Shown: in pieces, positions 26,136 through 35,131 of the stretch | How the letters are laid out: each line of letters begins with the position of its first letter | Position numbering within the stretch: position 1 is the first letter of the stretch | Assembly (NCBI RefSeq): GCF_001429025.1 | Contig: NZ_LMHT01000022.1 | Span: 186,001-250,000, forward strand | DNA: 64,000 bases | Direction: 5' to 3' | DNA from: Phenylobacterium sp. Root700 | Lineage (GTDB): Bacteria; Pseudomonadota; Alphaproteobacteria; Caulobacterales; Caulobacteraceae | The notes under the pieces: model-generated | Database searches by the model: none | What the model was told of the DNA's origin: nothing | Seen by the model: only the letters and a program-made list of their open reading frames with translations | Position numbers and translations under genes: made by a program

Positions 26136-28385
26136 TCAGGGCAGCCAGGTCCAATTGATCTTCATCTGCGCGTAGAGCGCGCCGACCAGGTTCATGTAGT
26201 CGTCGGTCCAAGGCCGCACGAGCGTCGGATCGGTGGCCTCCCAGCGCTTGTCCGCCGCATAGGGGGCGAGCGCCTTCAGGTCCTTGGTCACGATCATCGC
26301 GTCCTCGGCCGACTCCCACAGCACCGGGCTGCCCTTCGCCGCGCTATGGCGCTGCATGAGCGAGAAGCCGCCGGCCGCCCCAGCCACCGCCATGGCCGGA
26401 CTGCGCAGCTCAAGGTTCCGGTTGGAAAGGTGGAGGATCAACACCCCGTCCGGCTTCAACTTGGCGAGGTAGCCGCGCATGGCCTCCACCGTCAGCAGGT
26501 GCGCCGGCACGGCGTCCGACGAGAACGCGTCGATCAACAGTATGTCGAAGGTGTCGTTCGGCTGTTTGGCGAGCGTCAGCCGCGCGTCGCCCAGGACGTA
26601 GTCGATCGCGCCCTTCGCGCACTTGGTCGTGTAGCTGAAGTATTTGGGGTCCGTGGAGATCTTGATCACCATCGGATCGATCTCGAAGAAGGTCAGCTTG
26701 TCGCCCCGCCGCGTATAGGCCGCGACCGCTCCGGTCCCCAGACCGACCGCCCCGACCCGCAACGGCTTGTCGCCGTTGACGCCGCGCGTGAACACCTGGC
26801 CGATCGGCGTTTCGGGCGCGTAGTAGACCAGCGGCCGGCAAGCATAGTCAGGATGCTGGGCCTGGGCGCCGTGCAAGGTGGTGCCGTGCGAGAGCATCCG
26901 CACCTGCCCCTTCATGCCCGGAACCGGCATTTCCGACTGACGCACGACGCCGAAGAAGCTCCGCCAGCTGTGACGCACGTCGACGCGATCCCCGACCGCC
27001 TCGGACGCCAAGGACAGCACGACGATCAGGCCGAAAAACACGATCATCCGGCGCCGCAGCAGGAAGGCGCACACCGTCGCGCCCGCCAGCAACGCCTTGA
27101 CCGCCAGCCCGGCCAGGTCCCCTTCGGGGTTCCAGAACAGGGCCACGACCGGCGCGGCGACGGCCGCGACAGCGCCGAGCACGAAGGTCGCCCAACGCCA
27201 CGGCTCGATCGGACCAAGGCCCGGCCGCACGAGGCAGGCCAGCGCCAGGACCAGGGGATATTCCCAGACGTTCGTGAAGATGACCGGGGCCAGGAAGGCG
27301 TTGAACGCGCCGCCGACCACGCCGCCGAACGACATCCAAAGATAGAACTCGGTCAGATGAGCCGGTTTCGGGCGGCGAGCGACCAGGGTCTGATGGCACA
27401 TCAGGGCGGTGAGGAAGAACGCCGCCAAGTGGACGAAGATCTGCAACGGCAGGCTGGTCTGCTTGAACGGCAGGATGGCGGCGCAGCCGGCGACCGCGGC
27501 GGCCTGCAGCAGCAGGGTCATCTCGGTCGAGATGACCGGCTTCTCGGAAAAGGCGATGATGAAGGTCGCCAGATAGAGCGCCAGCGGGATCACCCACAGG
27601 AACGGCGCGGAGGCGACGTCGGTGGTGATGTGGGTGGTGACCCCCAGCATCAGGCTGGACGGGATCGCCGCCAGGGCGATCCAGATCGCGCGCTCCTTCC
27701 AGGTCGGAGCGGGACCAGCGTCCGCGACCGGTCCTTCGATGACCGAGGCCCGGGCGCGGGAGACGAAGAGCGCCAGGGTCGCCATCAGCAGGATGAAGCC
27801 GCCATAGCCAAGGCTCCAGCCGAAGGTCTGACCCTTCAGTGTCGCCAGCGGCTCGACCAGCGCCGGATAGGCCAGCAGCGCCAGCAGGCTGCCCATGTTG
27901 GACGCCGCATAGAGAACGTAGGGCTCGGCCCCGGTCTCGGCGTGGATCGTCCGCGCATGCCAGGCCTGCACCAGCGGCGCGGTCGCCGACAGCACCGCGA
28001 AGGGGGCGCCGACTGAGACCGCCAACACCCCCAGCAGCCACAACGACGGGTGATTTGACGAGGGTTCGCCCATCAGGCCGCTGACATGCAGCGGCAGGGC
28101 GAGCGTCGCGAGCAGCAGCGCGCCCACATGCACCATCGCTTGGACGCGAACGGATCTCACCCTCTGCAGGAAGTGCGCATAGCCGTAACCGACGAGCAGC
28201 GCGGTCTGGAAGAAGGCGATGGAGGTGTTCCACACCGACGAACTGCCGCCCAGCAGCGGCAGGACCAGCTTGGCCACCATCGGTTGAACCAGGAACACCA
28301 GCCCCGCGCTGGCGAAGATAGTTACGGCGAACAAGGCCGGAGAGATCGAGGCGGCGGGCCGGGCGGCCCCTTCTAGCGTGCTCAT
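26136..28385 (-). CDS. Polytopic membrane protein fused to a spermidine-synthase-like methyltransferase-fold domain
   Basis: The 749-residue product has about 12-14 membrane spans in residues 1-500 (first spans LFAVTIFASAGLVFLVQPMV and SIAFFQTALLVGYGYA). A soluble C-terminal domain with a Rossmann-type spermidine-synthase core follows: VGAVGLGTGAVAAYT, FFEIDPMVIKI, VLGDARLTL, ILLIDAFSSDAVPAHLLT. The combination is the fused-MFS/spermidine synthase family. Whether it makes polyamines is doubtful; members of this family are largely uncharacterised. ATG 28385 (MSTLEGAARP) is chosen because the further upstream codons lack a signal or hydrophobic start. It is divergent from pncC. Confidence 0.85.
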   Translation of the reverse strand: MSTLEGAARPAASISPALFAVTIFASAGLVFLVQPMVAKLVLPLLGGSSSVWNTSIAFFQTALLVGYGYAHFLQRVRSVRVQAMVHVGALLLATLALPLHVSGLMGEPSSNHPSLWLLGVLAVSVGAPFAVLSATAPLVQAWHARTIHAETGAEPYVLYAASNMGSLLALLAYPALVEPLATLKGQTFGWSLGYGGFILLMATLALFVSRARASVIEGPVADAGPAPTWKERAIWIALAAIPSSLMLGVTTHITTDVASAPFLWVIPLALYLATFIIAFSEKPVISTEMTLLLQAAAVAGCAAILPFKQTSLPLQIFVHLAAFFLTALMCHQTLVARRPKPAHLTEFYLWMSFGGVVGGAFNAFLAPVIFTNVWEYPLVLALACLVRPGLGPIEPWRWATFVLGAVAAVAAPVVALFWNPEGDLAGLAVKALLAGATVCAFLLRRRMIVFFGLIVVLSLASEAVGDRVDVRHSWRSFFGVVRQSEMPVPGMKGQVRMLSHGTTLHGAQAQHPDYACRPLVYYAPETPIGQVFTRGVNGDKPLRVGAVGLGTGAVAAYTRRGDKLTFFEIDPMVIKISTDPKYFSYTTKCAKGAIDYVLGDARLTLAKQPNDTFDILLIDAFSSDAVPAHLLTVEAMRGYLAKLKPDGVLILHLSNRNLELRSPAMAVAGAAGGFSLMQRHSAAKGSPVLWESAEDAMIVTKDLKALAPYAADKRWEATDPTLVRPWTDDYMNLVGALYAQMKINWTWLP

Positions 28386-28468
28386 GGTCTCGAATCGGCT
28401 TGTGTGACGGGTGCGCGCGATGTTGTGGTCTGCGCCTGTCATTGCCTAGAGCCGGTTGGAGTCGCGTT

Positions 28469-28960
28469 ATGTTTTCCCTGGAGGTCGAGACGCTCGCCCG
28501 GCTGCTGATCGACGAGGCACGGCAGCGCTCGCTGCGCATCGTCACCGCCGAGAGCTGCACCGGCGGTCTGGTCGCCGCCGCCATCTGCGCGATCCCCGGC
28601 GCGTCGGACGTCTTCGAACGCGGCTTCGTTGTCTACACCAACCGCGCCAAGCAGGAGATGCTGGGCGTGCCCGGCGACCTGATCGCCGATCTGGGGGCGG
28701 TCTCCGAGCCTGTGGCCCGGATGATGGCCGAGGGCGCGCTGGAGGCCTCCAACGCCCACGTCGCCGTGGCGATCACCGGCGTGGCCGGACCTGGCGGCGG
28801 CACCCCGATGAAGCCGGTAGGCACCGTCCACATCGCCACCGCGCGGTCGAACCAGGCGCTGATGCACCGTGCCGAGCTGTTTGACGGCGAAACCCGCGCC
28901 GAGGTTCAGGAAATGGCCGTCCGCTCGGCGCTGCAGGCGTTGCGCGACCGGATGGTCTAG
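28469..28960 (+). CDS. pncC: Nicotinamide-nucleotide amidohydrolase PncC (CinA C-terminal domain)
   Basis: This 163-residue protein is the stand-alone CinA C-terminal domain, which deamidates NMN to nicotinate mononucleotide in NAD recycling. Motifs: TAESCTGGLVAAAIC with the catalytic Ser/Cys region, GFVVYTNRAKQEMLGVP, AITGVAGPGGGTPMKPVGTV. ATG 28469 begins MFSLEVETLARLL, matching the family's start. It is divergent from the membrane/spermidine-synthase-like gene, and its stop overlaps that of the COQ10-like gene. Confidence 0.93.
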   Translation: MFSLEVETLARLLIDEARQRSLRIVTAESCTGGLVAAAICAIPGASDVFERGFVVYTNRAKQEMLGVPGDLIADLGAVSEPVARMMAEGALEASNAHVAVAITGVAGPGGGTPMKPVGTVHIATARSNQALMHRAELFDGETRAEVQEMAVRSALQALRDRMV

Positions 28961-29406
28961 CGGGCGTAGAGCGCCTGAGCCCTGGCCTCGAAGCAGCTCA
29001 TCAGCTTGTCCACGGCGTGGTGGAAGTTGGCGGCCAGCATCCCCGACAGCAGGCGCGACTTGAACTCGAAGTCGATGTCGAACTCGATCTTGGTTCCGCC
29101 CTCGACCGCGACGAAGCGCCAGCGATTGGCCAGGTGCTTGAACGGCCCCGACAGCAGCTGCACGTCGACCTGTCGGGCGGCGGCGTCGCGGCGCACGCGG
29201 GTCGAGAACTTCTCCTTCAGGAACGAGAACCCGACGCCGGCCTGGGCGTCGAGCAGACTGACCCCCTCGCCTTCGATGCGCGCGTTCCAGGTGCGCATGG
29301 ATTGGATCCACGGCACGAATTCCGGATAGGCCTCCACGTTCCCGACCAGGGTGAAGAGCTGGTCGGGGGTGTAGGGCAGGATTTTCTCGACGTGATAGCG
29401 CGGCAA
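28957..29406 (-). CDS. Coenzyme Q-binding COQ10/RatA-like START-domain protein
   Basis: This 149-residue START/polyketide-cyclase fold protein has the family's opening HVEKILPYTPDQLFTLVGNVEAYPEFVPW, with the YPxFxPW motif, and a central VQLLSGPFKHLANRWRF. In alphaproteobacteria such proteins are usually annotated as ubiquinone-binding COQ10 or RatA-type. It lies 2 bp downstream of lipA in the same direction, a conserved alphaproteobacterial pairing, so it is likely co-transcribed with lipoyl synthase. A role as a ubiquinone carrier is inferred by family; a RatA-like ribosome effect is possible. Confidence 0.9.
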   Translation of the reverse strand: MPRYHVEKILPYTPDQLFTLVGNVEAYPEFVPWIQSMRTWNARIEGEGVSLLDAQAGVGFSFLKEKFSTRVRRDAAARQVDVQLLSGPFKHLANRWRFVAVEGGTKIEFDIDFEFKSRLLSGMLAANFHHAVDKLMSCFEARAQALYAR

Positions 29407-29408
29407 GC

Positions 29409-30371
29409 TTAGGCCGCCGCGTCCTTGGCGAGACGCGCGGCCTTCAGCCGGGCGAAGTCCTCGCCGGCGTGGTGCGACGAGCGCGTCAACGGGCTGGCCG
29501 AGACCATCAGGAACCCCTTGGCCCGCGCGATCTCCTCGTAGGCCTTGAACTCATCAGGGGTCACGAACCGGTCGATGGCCGCGTGCTTGCGGGTCGGCTG
29601 CAGGTACTGGCCGATGGTCAGGAAGTCGACGCCGGCCGAACGCATGTCGTCCATGACCTGCATGACCTCTTCCTTGGCCTCGCCCAGGCCGACCATCAGG
29701 CCCGACTTGGTGAACTGGTTCGGGTCGCGTTCCTTCACCCGCTCCAGCAGGCGCAGCGAGTGGTAGTAGCGCGCGCCGGGCCGGATCGAGAGGTAGAGCC
29801 GCGGCACGGTTTCGAGGTTGTGGTTGAAGACGTCGGGCCGGGCGTCGATGACGATCTCGGCGGCCGAGGCCGGCTTGCGCAGGAAGTCGGGCGTCAGGAT
29901 CTCGATGGTGGTGCCGGGCGCCGCGGCGCGGATCGCGTGGACCACGGCGGCGAAGTGCGCCCCGCCGCCGTCGGCGAGATCGTCGCGGTCCACCGAGGTG
30001 ATGACCACGTGCTTCAAGCCCATCTTGGCCACCGCGTCGCCGACGCGGGCCGGCTCGGTCGGATCCAGCGGGTTCGGCTTGCCGGTCGAGACGTTGCAGA
30101 AGGCGCAGGCCCGCGTGCAGATCTCGCCCATGATCATCATGGTCGCGTGGCTCTGGCTCCAGCACTCGCCGATGTTCGGGCAAGCGGCCTCTTCGCAGAC
30201 CGTGACCAGACCATGGGTCTTCACGATCTCACGGGTGGCGTTGTAGCCGGCCGAGCCGGGCGCGCGAACGCGCAACCACTCCGGCTTGCGCAGGATCGGG
30301 GTGTCCGGACGGGACTGCTTTTCGGGGTGCCGGGGCCGTGAAACCCCGATGGTGTCAATGACGGTCGCCAT
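29409..30371 (-). CDS. lipA: Lipoyl synthase
   Basis: This 320-residue radical-SAM enzyme inserts two sulfurs into octanoyl groups on lipoyl domains. It has both iron-sulfur cluster motifs: the auxiliary [12 protein letters not shown] (C-x4-C-x5-C) and the SAM-binding CTRACAFC (C-x3-C-x2-C). The conserved terminal RSSHHAG, with the Ser ligand, is present. ATG 30371 ([10 protein letters not shown]) is preferred to the ATG at 30440, which would overlap the upstream region. Its substrates are encoded in this window: the lipoyl domains of PdhB and PdhC at 35-38 kb. Confidence 0.97.
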   Translation of the reverse strand: MATVIDTIGVSRPRHPEKQSRPDTPILRKPEWLRVRAPGSAGYNATREIVKTHGLVTVCEEAACPNIGECWSQSHATMMIMGEICTRACAFCNVSTGKPNPLDPTEPARVGDAVAKMGLKHVVITSVDRDDLADGGGAHFAAVVHAIRAAAPGTTIEILTPDFLRKPASAAEIVIDARPDVFNHNLETVPRLYLSIRPGARYYHSLRLLERVKERDPNQFTKSGLMVGLGEAKEEVMQVMDDMRSAGVDFLTIGQYLQPTRKHAAIDRFVTPDEFKAYEEIARAKGFLMVSASPLTRSSHHAGEDFARLKAARLAKDAAA

Positions 30372-30448
30372 AGGGCCTAGATCGGCTTTCTGGCCCTCCG
30401 GATCAAGGCGTGATTGAGCGGCCACGCGCCGCATGCTCAAACTTGGCC

Positions 30449-31468
30449 ATGGTTCGTGCGTCTCTGCTCGCCGCTCTTCTCCTTGCGCTCGCGGCGTGCA
30501 GCCGCGACGGCGCGCTCGAACCGTTCGCGGAAAGCCAGGTTCCCGCGACGCTCACGCCCCGCTTCTACCCGCCCGAAGGATGGGCCTGGGGGTTCATCGG
30601 CGTCGGCGACAAGCCCGTCCAACGCTATGGCGTCGCCAGCACCCGCCGCGTCCCGACCGCCATCGTCGTCATCGTCCCTGGCTACGGCGAAACCGCAGAG
30701 ATGTGGTTCGAGACCGCCTCGGACCTGATCGGCGCCGGCCGCACGGTGTGGGTCCTCGACCGCGCCGGCCAGGGCGGCTCCGGGCGCTACGTGGGGCCGC
30801 GCGATCTTGGCCATGTTCCGAGCTTCGATCCCGACGTCGCGGCCCTGCGCGAATTGGTTCGCATCGTCATCAGGCCTTCGCCCGACACGCCGTTGGTGAT
30901 CCTCTCCCACGCCGACGGCGTGGTCGTCGCGCTGAGCGCGGTGCGCGCGGGCATGAAGGTCGACGGCGTCGTCGCCTCCTCGCCGCGCTTGGCCAGGTCC
31001 GACCCCGCCCGGCGTCTGCTGGGCGCGGTCCGGCGCAGCGAGGCCGCGCCCGCCGGCTGGAAGCCCTGGACGCGGGAAACGGCTGACGACCGCGCCGGCG
31101 GCGCCACCCACGACATCTGGCGTGGCCTCGTCGGGCAGGCCTGGCGCACCACCAATCCCGATCTGCGGATGTCGGGGCCGAGCCTGGGATGGACCAAGGC
31201 CTATGAAGTCGCCAGCCGCCTGATCGAGACCGGCGCCCGCCAGACCCGCACCGAGGTCGTGATGATCAATGCCACCGGGGACGCTGAGGCCCTGTGCGCC
31301 AACCTGCCCTCCTGCCGCACAGAGGCGATTCCCGGAGCCGGCGCGGCGCTGCATCTGGAGGCCGACCGGTGGCGAGCGCCGTGGCTCACCGACGTCGAGG
31401 ACTTCATCGCCACACGCCTTGAAGCGCGGCGATTGGCGGCTGTTTCAGCCGATCAATCAAAACCTTAG
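30449..31468 (+). CDS. Alpha/beta-hydrolase-like lipoprotein with altered nucleophile elbow
   Basis: This 339-residue protein begins [20 protein letters not shown], a lipoprotein signal with lipobox LAAC (Cys17), so it is anchored in the periplasm or outer membrane. The rest resembles monoacylglycerol lipase/lysophospholipase Pld[20 protein letters not shown] (oxyanion region) and [13 protein letters not shown]. The nucleophile elbow, usually GHSxG, reads S153-H-A155-D-G157, so the catalytic Ser is Ala. It may be inactive as an esterase or may bind lipids. A possible acid/His pair remains in the C-terminal part ([14 protein letters not shown]). It is divergent from lipA; the next gene is an acyl-ACP/CoA synthetase. 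Confidence 0.75.
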   Translation: MVRASLLAALLLALAACSRDGALEPFAESQVPATLTPRFYPPEGWAWGFIGVGDKPVQRYGVASTRRVPTAIVVIVPGYGETAEMWFETASDLIGAGRTVWVLDRAGQGGSGRYVGPRDLGHVPSFDPDVAALRELVRIVIRPSPDTPLVILSHADGVVVALSAVRAGMKVDGVVASSPRLARSDPARRLLGAVRRSEAAPAGWKPWTRETADDRAGGATHDIWRGLVGQAWRTTNPDLRMSGPSLGWTKAYEVASRLIETGARQTRTEVVMINATGDAEALCANLPSCRTEAIPGAGAALHLEADRWRAPWLTDVEDFIATRLEARRLAAVSADQSKP

Positions 31469-31593
31469 CGACGATGACTAAGACGTGCTGACGCTTGCCG
31501 ATCACGCGCTGTAACATATCTTTTCAATGCCGGGCGTGGGCGATAGGCTCACGCCAACCAATAACGGCGAGACGTTCGGGGAGGTGTTCGCCT

Positions 31594-33147
31594 TTGTCGC
31601 GTTCCTTTGATCTGCGTGTGTCTGAGCGCGCTTTGTTCGATGCGCTCATCGACGCCCGCAACACCTACGGCGCCAAGAAGCCGATCCTGGAAGATCAGGA
31701 GCGCAAACCGCTCAGCTATACGGATCTGATCCGCGCGGCCTTCGCATTGGGCCGCAAGATCGCCGGCATGACCACGCAAGGCGAGCGCGTCGGCGTCATG
31801 TTGCCGGCCAGTTCCGGCGCGGTGGTCACCTTCTTCGCCCTGCACGCCTTTGGCCGCACCCCGACCATGCTGAACTTCACGGCCGGGCTTCGGAACCTGA
31901 AGGCCGCCTGCGAACTGGCCGGGGTGAAGCGGGTGCTGACCTCTCACCGGTTCATCGAACAGGGCAAGCTGCACGACATCATCGACGCGCTCGAGCCGAT
32001 CGCGACCATCACCTATCTGGAAGAGGTCCGCGAAAAGGTCGGCCTGGCCGACAAGCTGTTCGCCGCCACCGCCGCGACCTTCCCCAAGCGTTTCCGGGTG
32101 GAGACCAAGCCGTCCGATCCCGGCGTCATCCTGTTCACCTCCGGCAGCTTCGGCGCGCCGCGCGGGGTGGTGCTGAGCCAGGCCAACCTGATCGCCAATG
32201 TGGAGCAGATCGCCGCCCACATCCCGCTCGACCCGTCCTGGGTGATGTTCAACCCGCTGCCGACCTTCCACTGCTTTGGCCTGACCGGCGGCGTGCTGCT
32301 GCCGCTGCTAAAGGGGATGAAGGCGTTCGAGTATCCCTCGCCGCTGCACGTCAAACAGATCCCGCCGCTGATCAAGGACACCGGGGCCTCGATCCTGTTC
32401 GCCACCGACACCTTCCTCAATCAGTACGCGCGCAACTCCGAACCCGACGAGCTGTCGGGCCTGAAGTTCATTGTCTGCGGGGCTGAGAAGGTTCGCGAAG
32501 AGACCCACAACCTGATCCGCGACCGCTTCGGCGACGTACCGGTGCTGGAGGGTTATGGCGCGACCGAGGCCTCGCCGGTCATCGCGGTCAACAAGCCCAC
32601 CGACAATCGCCGCGGCACGGTCGGCGGCCTGCTGCCCGGCGTCGAGACCCGGCTTGAGCCCGTCGAGGGCATTCCCGGCGGCAAGCTCTATGTGCGTGGC
32701 CCCAACATCATGTCGGGCTACCTCAACGCCGACGGCGTGCTGGAAACGCCGCCCGGCGGCTGGCACGACACCGGCGACGTGGTCGAGATCACCAACGACG
32801 GCTGGATCAAGATCCTCGGCCGCGTGAAGCGCTTCGCCAAGATCGGCGGCGAGATGGTTTCTCTGACCGCCGCCGAAGACATCGCCACCACGGTCTGGCC
32901 CGACAGCCGCCACGCGGTGATCGCCATGCCCGATCCCAAGAAGGGCGAGCGCTTGGTGCTGGTCACCGATCGCCGCGACGCCGAGACCGCCCCCCTGCTC
33001 GCCCACGCCAAGGCCATCGGCGCGCCTGAGCTGGCTGTCCCGAAGAAGATCATCAAGGTCACCGAGATCCCGGTGCTCGGCACCGGCAAGACCGACTATG
33101 TGGCGATCATGCGAATGGCGGAGGCCGAGGGGCGCCGCGCCGCCTGA
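31594..33147 (+). CDS. Aas-like acyl-ACP/acyl-CoA synthetase (AMP-binding)
   Basis: This 517-residue adenylate-forming enzyme carries the AMP-binding motifs VILFTSGSFGAPRGVVLS (P-loop, Arg in place of the usual Lys), GYGATEASPV, WHDTGDVVEI and GKTDYVAIM with the catalytic C-terminal Lys. It is most like the C-terminal half of Aas, which activates fatty acids for lysophospholipid reacylation; the N-terminal acyltransferase half of Aas is absent. I choose TTG 31594 because GGGGAGG at 31578-31584 is well placed and upstream codons lack family similarity. The neighbouring degenerate lysophospholipase-like lipoprotein fits a phospholipid-turnover theme. Confidence 0.85.
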   Translation: MSRSFDLRVSERALFDALIDARNTYGAKKPILEDQERKPLSYTDLIRAAFALGRKIAGMTTQGERVGVMLPASSGAVVTFFALHAFGRTPTMLNFTAGLRNLKAACELAGVKRVLTSHRFIEQGKLHDIIDALEPIATITYLEEVREKVGLADKLFAATAATFPKRFRVETKPSDPGVILFTSGSFGAPRGVVLSQANLIANVEQIAAHIPLDPSWVMFNPLPTFHCFGLTGGVLLPLLKGMKAFEYPSPLHVKQIPPLIKDTGASILFATDTFLNQYARNSEPDELSGLKFIVCGAEKVREETHNLIRDRFGDVPVLEGYGATEASPVIAVNKPTDNRRGTVGGLLPGVETRLEPVEGIPGGKLYVRGPNIMSGYLNADGVLETPPGGWHDTGDVVEITNDGWIKILGRVKRFAKIGGEMVSLTAAEDIATTVWPDSRHAVIAMPDPKKGERLVLVTDRRDAETAPLLAHAKAIGAPELAVPKKIIKVTEIPVLGTGKTDYVAIMRMAEAEGRRAA

Positions 33148-33197
33148 TCTCCCGGGGGATCTCGCGTCGCTAGGACGCGGGTTGGGAGGGACACGAC

Positions 33198-33593
33198 ATG
33201 CCAAACCTCGACGTCTGGGCGCCGCGGGCGCTCAGCCTCTTGCGGATCATCGCCGCGCTGCTCTTCATGGAGCACGGCCTGATGAAGCTGTTTCACTTTC
33301 CGGCGCCTCAGCCGGGCGCGCCGGATCCTCTGCCGATGATGTTGATGGCGGCGGCCTGGATCGAGGTGATCGGCGGTGGTCTGATCGCGCTCGGGCTCTT
33401 CACCCGCCTCGCCGCGTTCGTCTGCTCGGGCCAGATGGCGGCGGCCTACTTCATGGCCCATGCGCCGCAAGGCTTCTGGCCGGCGCTCAACGGCGGGGAA
33501 GCCGCGATCCTGTTCTGCTTCGTGTTCCTGTACCTGGCGCTCGCCGGCCCCGGTCCGTGGAGCCTGGACGCTCTGCTGCGCAAGCGGTCGTAA
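33198..33593 (+). CDS. DoxX-family inner-membrane protein
   Basis: This 131-residue protein has four predicted membrane spans, with the DoxX-family layout: LSLLRIIAALLFMEHGLMKLFHFP at the first span, then PMMLMAAAWIEVIGGGLIALGLFTR, a third span with QMAAAYFMAHAP and a last one (ILFCFVFLYLALAGPGPWSLD). The family is of uncertain function, associated with thiol/redox stress or terminal oxidase subunits in a few cases. GGGAGG lies 10 bp before ATG 33198. It probably follows the acyl synthetase in the same transcript and is convergent with lpd across repeat element C. Confidence 0.9.
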   Translation: MPNLDVWAPRALSLLRIIAALLFMEHGLMKLFHFPAPQPGAPDPLPMMLMAAAWIEVIGGGLIALGLFTRLAAFVCSGQMAAAYFMAHAPQGFWPALNGGEAAILFCFVFLYLALAGPGPWSLDALLRKRS

Positions 33594-33600
33594 CTCTCGC

Positions 33601-33713
33601 TCGTCATCCTCCGGTCGCCTGAAAGGCGATCCGGGGGACCCAAGCGGCGGTGCTAGGTTTGCAACTCAGCTTGGGCCCCCCGGATCTCGCTTCGCGAGCC
33701 CGGAGGATGACGA
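33601..33713. repeat. Convergent-gap palindromic element C
   Basis: This 113-bp element begins TCGTCATCCTCCGG and ends CCGGAGGATGACGA, so its outer 14 bases are exact inverted repeats. It also has inner palindromes TCGCCT/AGGCGA, CTCGC/GCGAG and CCCAAG/CTTGGG. It fills the gap between doxX and lpd, which converge. Element D (45929-46044) shares the same ends and similar interior. Confidence 0.85.
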
Positions 33714-33720
33714 TCAAGGA

Positions 33721-35121
33721 TCAGATATGCAGGACCCGGCCGTAGGCGTCGAGCGAGGCCTCGTGCATGGCTTCGCTCATGGTCGGGTGCGGGAAGACCG
33801 TGGCGAACAGCTCCTCCTCGGTTGCTTCCAAGGTGATCGCAAGGGTGAAACCCTGAATCATCTCAGTGACTTCCGCGCCGATCATGTGAGCGCCGATCAA
33901 GGCGCCGGTCTTCTCGTCGAAAATGGTCTTCACGAAGCCGTCGGTCTCGCCCGAGGCGATGGCCTTGCCGTTCACCTTGAACGGGAAGCGGCCCACCTTG
34001 GCGGCGATCCCCTGTTCCTTGGCCTGGGCCTCGGTCAGGCCGACCGAGGCGATCTGCGGGCTCGAATAGGTGCAGCCCGGGATCGGCGAGGTCAGGTTGC
34101 TCGGCTTCAGGCCGGCGATGTGCTCGATGCAGTGCACGCCCTCGTGGCTCGCCTTGTGCGCCAACCACGGCGGACCGGCCAGGTCGCCGATGGCGTAGAG
34201 ACCCGCGACACCCGTGCCGCCATGGCTGTCGGTGACCACGTGGGTCTTCTCGACCTTCACGCCGAGCGCTTCAAGGCCAAGGCCCTCGACGTTGCCGACG
34301 ATGCCGACCGCGACGATGGCGACATCAGCCTGCAGGGTTTCGGCCTTGCCGCCGGCCTCCAGTTCGATGGCGACGCCGGTCTTTGACTTTGTCAACTTCT
34401 TGACGCTGGCCCCGACCCGGAACTTCAGGCCGCGCTTTTCGAACGCCTTGTGAGCGGTCTTGGAGACCTCCTCGTCCTCGACCGGCAGGATGCGCGGCAA
34501 GGCTTCGATCACCGTCACGTCCGAGCCCAGGGCCCGGTAGAAGCTGGCGAACTCGATGCCGATGGCGCCCGAACCGATGACGATCAGCGACTTCGGCGCC
34601 GCCTTGGGGACCATGGCCTCGCGATAGGTCCAGACCCGCTCGCCGTCCGGCTCCAGGCCGATGGCCGGAATGGTGCGGGCGCGGGCGCCGGTGGCCAGGA
34701 TCACATGCTTGGCCTGGACGCTGCGCGAACCGCCAGCCTTCAGGGCCACGACGACCTTCGGCGCGCCCTGCCCCTTTTCGAGCTTGGCGGTGCCCTCGAT
34801 CACCTCGATCTTGTGCTTCTTCATCAGGAAGCCGACGCCGGAATTCAGCTGGCTGGCCACCTTGCGCGAACGCTCGATCACCTTGGAGAAGTCGAAGCTC
34901 GCCTTCTCGATCTTGATCCCATAGTCGGCCAGATGGCTGAGGTTCTCATAGGCCTCGCCGGACTTCAGCAGCGCCTTGGTGGGAATGCAGCCCCAGTTCA
35001 GGCAGACCCCGCCCAGCATGTCGCGTTCGACGATGGCGGTCTTGAAACCCAGCTGGCTGGCGCGGATGGCCGTGACATAGCCGCCCGGGCCCGAGCCGAT
35101 GACGATGACGTCGAAATCCAT
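33721..35121 (-). CDS. lpd: Dihydrolipoamide dehydrogenase (E3 of pyruvate dehydrogenase)
   Basis: This 466-residue flavoprotein reoxidises dihydrolipoamide with NAD+. It has the FAD dinucleotide fold (VIVIGSGPGGYVTAIRASQLG), the redox disulfide GGVCLNWGCIPTKALL, the NAD fold (IVIGSGAIGIEFASFYRALG) and the C-terminal catalytic HPTMSEAMHEA with the His-Glu pair. It lies 10 bp downstream of pdhC in the pdhA-pdhB-pdhC-lpd operon, so this is the E3 dedicated to pyruvate dehydrogenase, although it may also serve 2-oxoglutarate dehydrogenase. Confidence 0.97.
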   Translation of the reverse strand: MDFDVIVIGSGPGGYVTAIRASQLGFKTAIVERDMLGGVCLNWGCIPTKALLKSGEAYENLSHLADYGIKIEKASFDFSKVIERSRKVASQLNSGVGFLMKKHKIEVIEGTAKLEKGQGAPKVVVALKAGGSRSVQAKHVILATGARARTIPAIGLEPDGERVWTYREAMVPKAAPKSLIVIGSGAIGIEFASFYRALGSDVTVIEALPRILPVEDEEVSKTAHKAFEKRGLKFRVGASVKKLTKSKTGVAIELEAGGKAETLQADVAIVAVGIVGNVEGLGLEALGVKVEKTHVVTDSHGGTGVAGLYAIGDLAGPPWLAHKASHEGVHCIEHIAGLKPSNLTSPIPGCTYSSPQIASVGLTEAQAKEQGIAAKVGRFPFKVNGKAIASGETDGFVKTIFDEKTGALIGAHMIGAEVTEMIQGFTLAITLEATEEELFATVFPHPTMSEAMHEASLDAYGRVLHI

Positions 35122-35131
35122 GTGACTAGCC

